Below are positions 14,768-15,768 of a DNA stretch of 15,768 nt, piece by piece. The stretch's first letter is position 1. Each line of letters starts with the position of its first letter. Made by a program: the position numbers and the translations under genes. A model generated the notes under the pieces. It searched no databases. It saw only the letters and a list, made by a program, of their open reading frames with translations, and was not told where the DNA came from. Origin of the DNA: Phycisphaerales bacterium (GTDB lineage: Bacteria; Planctomycetota; Phycisphaerae; Sedimentisphaerales; Anaerobacaceae); the NCBI GenBank assembly GCA_003533825.1, contig DQCG01000482.1:3414-19181 (forward strand), given 5' to 3'.

Positions 14768-15097
14768 CTACGTTAACTCCGAAAACTCCGTACCACTTAT
14801 ATGTTTGTTGTCTCGTTCTTTGCTCTTTGCCCTCCTGAGTTGCCGTTCAAGCTTATGGACAGCCATATCAATGCATCTGTAAGCATCTTCACCTGTTTCA
14901 GTTCCAATAAAAACCTTGCTGCGCTCGGCTCTTGCAATTATTTCAACGCTCGTACTACCACTCTGGCTGCCATCTATAATAACTTCAACCTGATTGATGC
15001 TATTATAGTACTTCGGAAGCTTGGAAGCTTTTTCCTCTGCGTGCTTTTTGATAGATTCGGTTATTTCGACATGTTTACCACTGATTGTAATAAGCAA
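14768..15097 (-). CDS. hpf: ribosome hibernation promoting factor, short type
   Basis: A 109-residue member of the HPF/RaiA (YfiA) family that binds the 30S decoding centre and silences ribosomes under stress or starvation. The N-terminal strand-helix ITISGKHVEITESIKKH, the central KLPKYYNSINQVEVIIDG and the helix GEDAYRCIDMAVHKLERQLR are standard. It lacks the long C-terminal dimerisation domain of long HPF, having only about 15 extra residues. The start codon is TTG: the AAGGAG site at 15105-15110 is seven bases upstream and there is no ATG near. It follows the DUF502 gene by 42 bases and precedes ptsN by 77. Confidence 0.92.
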   Translation of the reverse strand: MLITISGKHVEITESIKKHAEEKASKLPKYYNSINQVEVIIDGSQSGSTSVEIIARAERSKVFIGTETGEDAYRCIDMAVHKLERQLRRAKSKERDNKHISGTEFSELT

Positions 15098-15104
15098 AAT
15101 TATT

Positions 15105-15110
15105 CTCCTT
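15105..15110 (-). promoter_or_regulatory. ribosome binding site that fixes the TTG start of hpf
   Basis: On the minus strand a full AAGGAG stands seven bases before TTG at 15097, which begins the conserved first strand of HPF (LITISGKHVEI). No ATG or GTG lies at a suitable distance. A TTG with a strong site usually means moderate, tunable translation. Confidence 0.65.
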
Positions 15111-15139
15111 AATTACTTAGGTTCCTGCTAAATCCAATC

Positions 15140-15768
15140 TTATCGTCCCTCATCCTCTCCGGCTTTCGGCAAAGCCTTTACGACATGCTCGCTGCCCGGC
15201 GTTATAACACCGCCGCTGACGATAAATCTCAACGCTTCTTCTATTGTCATATCCAAGTCGATAGTCTGCTTTTTCTGAACCGTTATCACAAAACCGGTAA
15301 ATGGGGTCGGCGAAGTCGGTATAATAACAGTGAGAAATTCTCTTTTCACGGTATTGACGACTTTCTCAAGCCCCGAGCCGGTAACTAAACCCACCGACCA
15401 TATACCTTTTCGCGGATACTCGACCGCAACAACCCTTGAAAACAGCTTTTTTTGCTCCTCATTCGTAAGCAAAAAATCGGTCACCTGCTTTACATAGGGA
15501 AATACATTCCTGAGGAAGGGTGTGTTCATTATAAACTTTTCGATAGTTCGCCACAGGCTTCTTCCGACGTAGCTTGCCAGCAGCGCCCCGATTACGCAGA
15601 CACCGATGACCGCGACAAGAAATCCCGTGATTGAACCGGGGCCGTCAATCCATGTTTTCGCAAGGTTCTTTTTTAGCTGAGCAATACGGGCTTTACGCTG
15701 TATATCCGGTCTTTTGATATGTATCGCTAATTCCTGGTCGTTGTCTTCCAGTTCGGGCTTGATCTCTA
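15140..15768 (-). CDS. DUF502 family membrane protein, N-terminus outside the window
   Basis: The open frame continues to the right edge; the last 209 codons are present. A membrane helix around GFLVAVIGVCVIGALLASYVG is followed by the DUF502 signature: RSLWRTIEKFIMNTPFLRNV, YPYVKQV-like FPYVKQVTDFL, VVAVEYPRKGIWSVGLVTG, and TVIIPTSPTPFTGFVITV. DUF502 proteins have two membrane helices and a conserved soluble region; their function is not established. Charged sequence precedes the visible helix (QLKKNLAKTW), and the first helix normally found in the family would lie beyond the edge. A methionine at 15529 is internal to the conserved block and is not the start. It lies 42 bases upstream of hpf on the same strand and probably heads or belongs to the hpf-pts transcript. 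Confidence 0.85.
   Translation of the reverse strand, partial: EIKPELEDNDQELAIHIKRPDIQRKARIAQLKKNLAKTWIDGPGSITGFLVAVIGVCVIGALLASYVGRSLWRTIEKFIMNTPFLRNVFPYVKQVTDFLLTNEEQKKLFSRVVAVEYPRKGIWSVGLVTGSGLEKVVNTVKREFLTVIIPTSPTPFTGFVITVQKKQTIDLDMTIEEALRFIVSGGVITPGSEHVVKALPKAGEDEGR

Overview
The window looks like chromosomal DNA of a diderm (LPS-bearing) bacterium of the PVC group, most plausibly Planctomycetota class Phycisphaerae. This is inference from gene content: a very long LptC/OstA-like protein beside KdsC and KdsD, a stand-alone DUF2344 (TIGR03936-type) protein ahead of RNase G, a soluble PTS set with HPr and EI next to HPF, and small membrane and PQQ-propeller genes of planctomycete type. No rRNA or tRNA gene, CRISPR array or intact transposon was seen.

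Layout. (1) 1-2470 is a loosely packed edge: the 5' end of a secreted propeller glycosidase (minus), a divergent metallophosphoesterase (plus), a decayed fragment of a PQQ-like beta-propeller gene, and a small two-helix membrane protein with a good sigma70-type promoter. (2) 2511-8981 is a minus-strand run in the order DUF2344 protein, RNase G, KdsD, KdsC, LptC-like. It couples RNA processing with Kdo synthesis (KdsD isomerises ribulose-5-P to arabinose-5-P, KdsC dephosphorylates Kdo-8-P) and LPS export. (3) 9044-9968 is about 0.9 kb with no convincing gene, carrying a REP-like palindrome and a tandem 10-mer. (4) 9969-12029 is a plus-strand island: a putative caspase-fold (clan CD) cysteine peptidase with an unrecognised N-terminal domain of about 100 residues, a broken copy of that domain, and an intact 120-residue gene that consists of that domain alone. 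(5) 12080-15768 is a second minus-strand run: DUF502 membrane protein (partial), HPF, PtsN-type EIIA, HPr and enzyme I, i.e. ribosome hibernation with a soluble, probably regulatory phosphorelay.

The two minus-strand runs resemble the two halves of the E. coli kdsD-kdsC-lptC-lptA-lptB-rpoN-hpf-ptsN-rapZ-npr neighbourhood, here rearranged and separated by the island. The island is the best candidate for an undescribed system: a protease-like effector plus stand-alone copies of its own N-terminal domain, which suggests an adaptor, inhibitor or substrate relationship. That relationship is inferred only from the shared sequence and gene adjacency.
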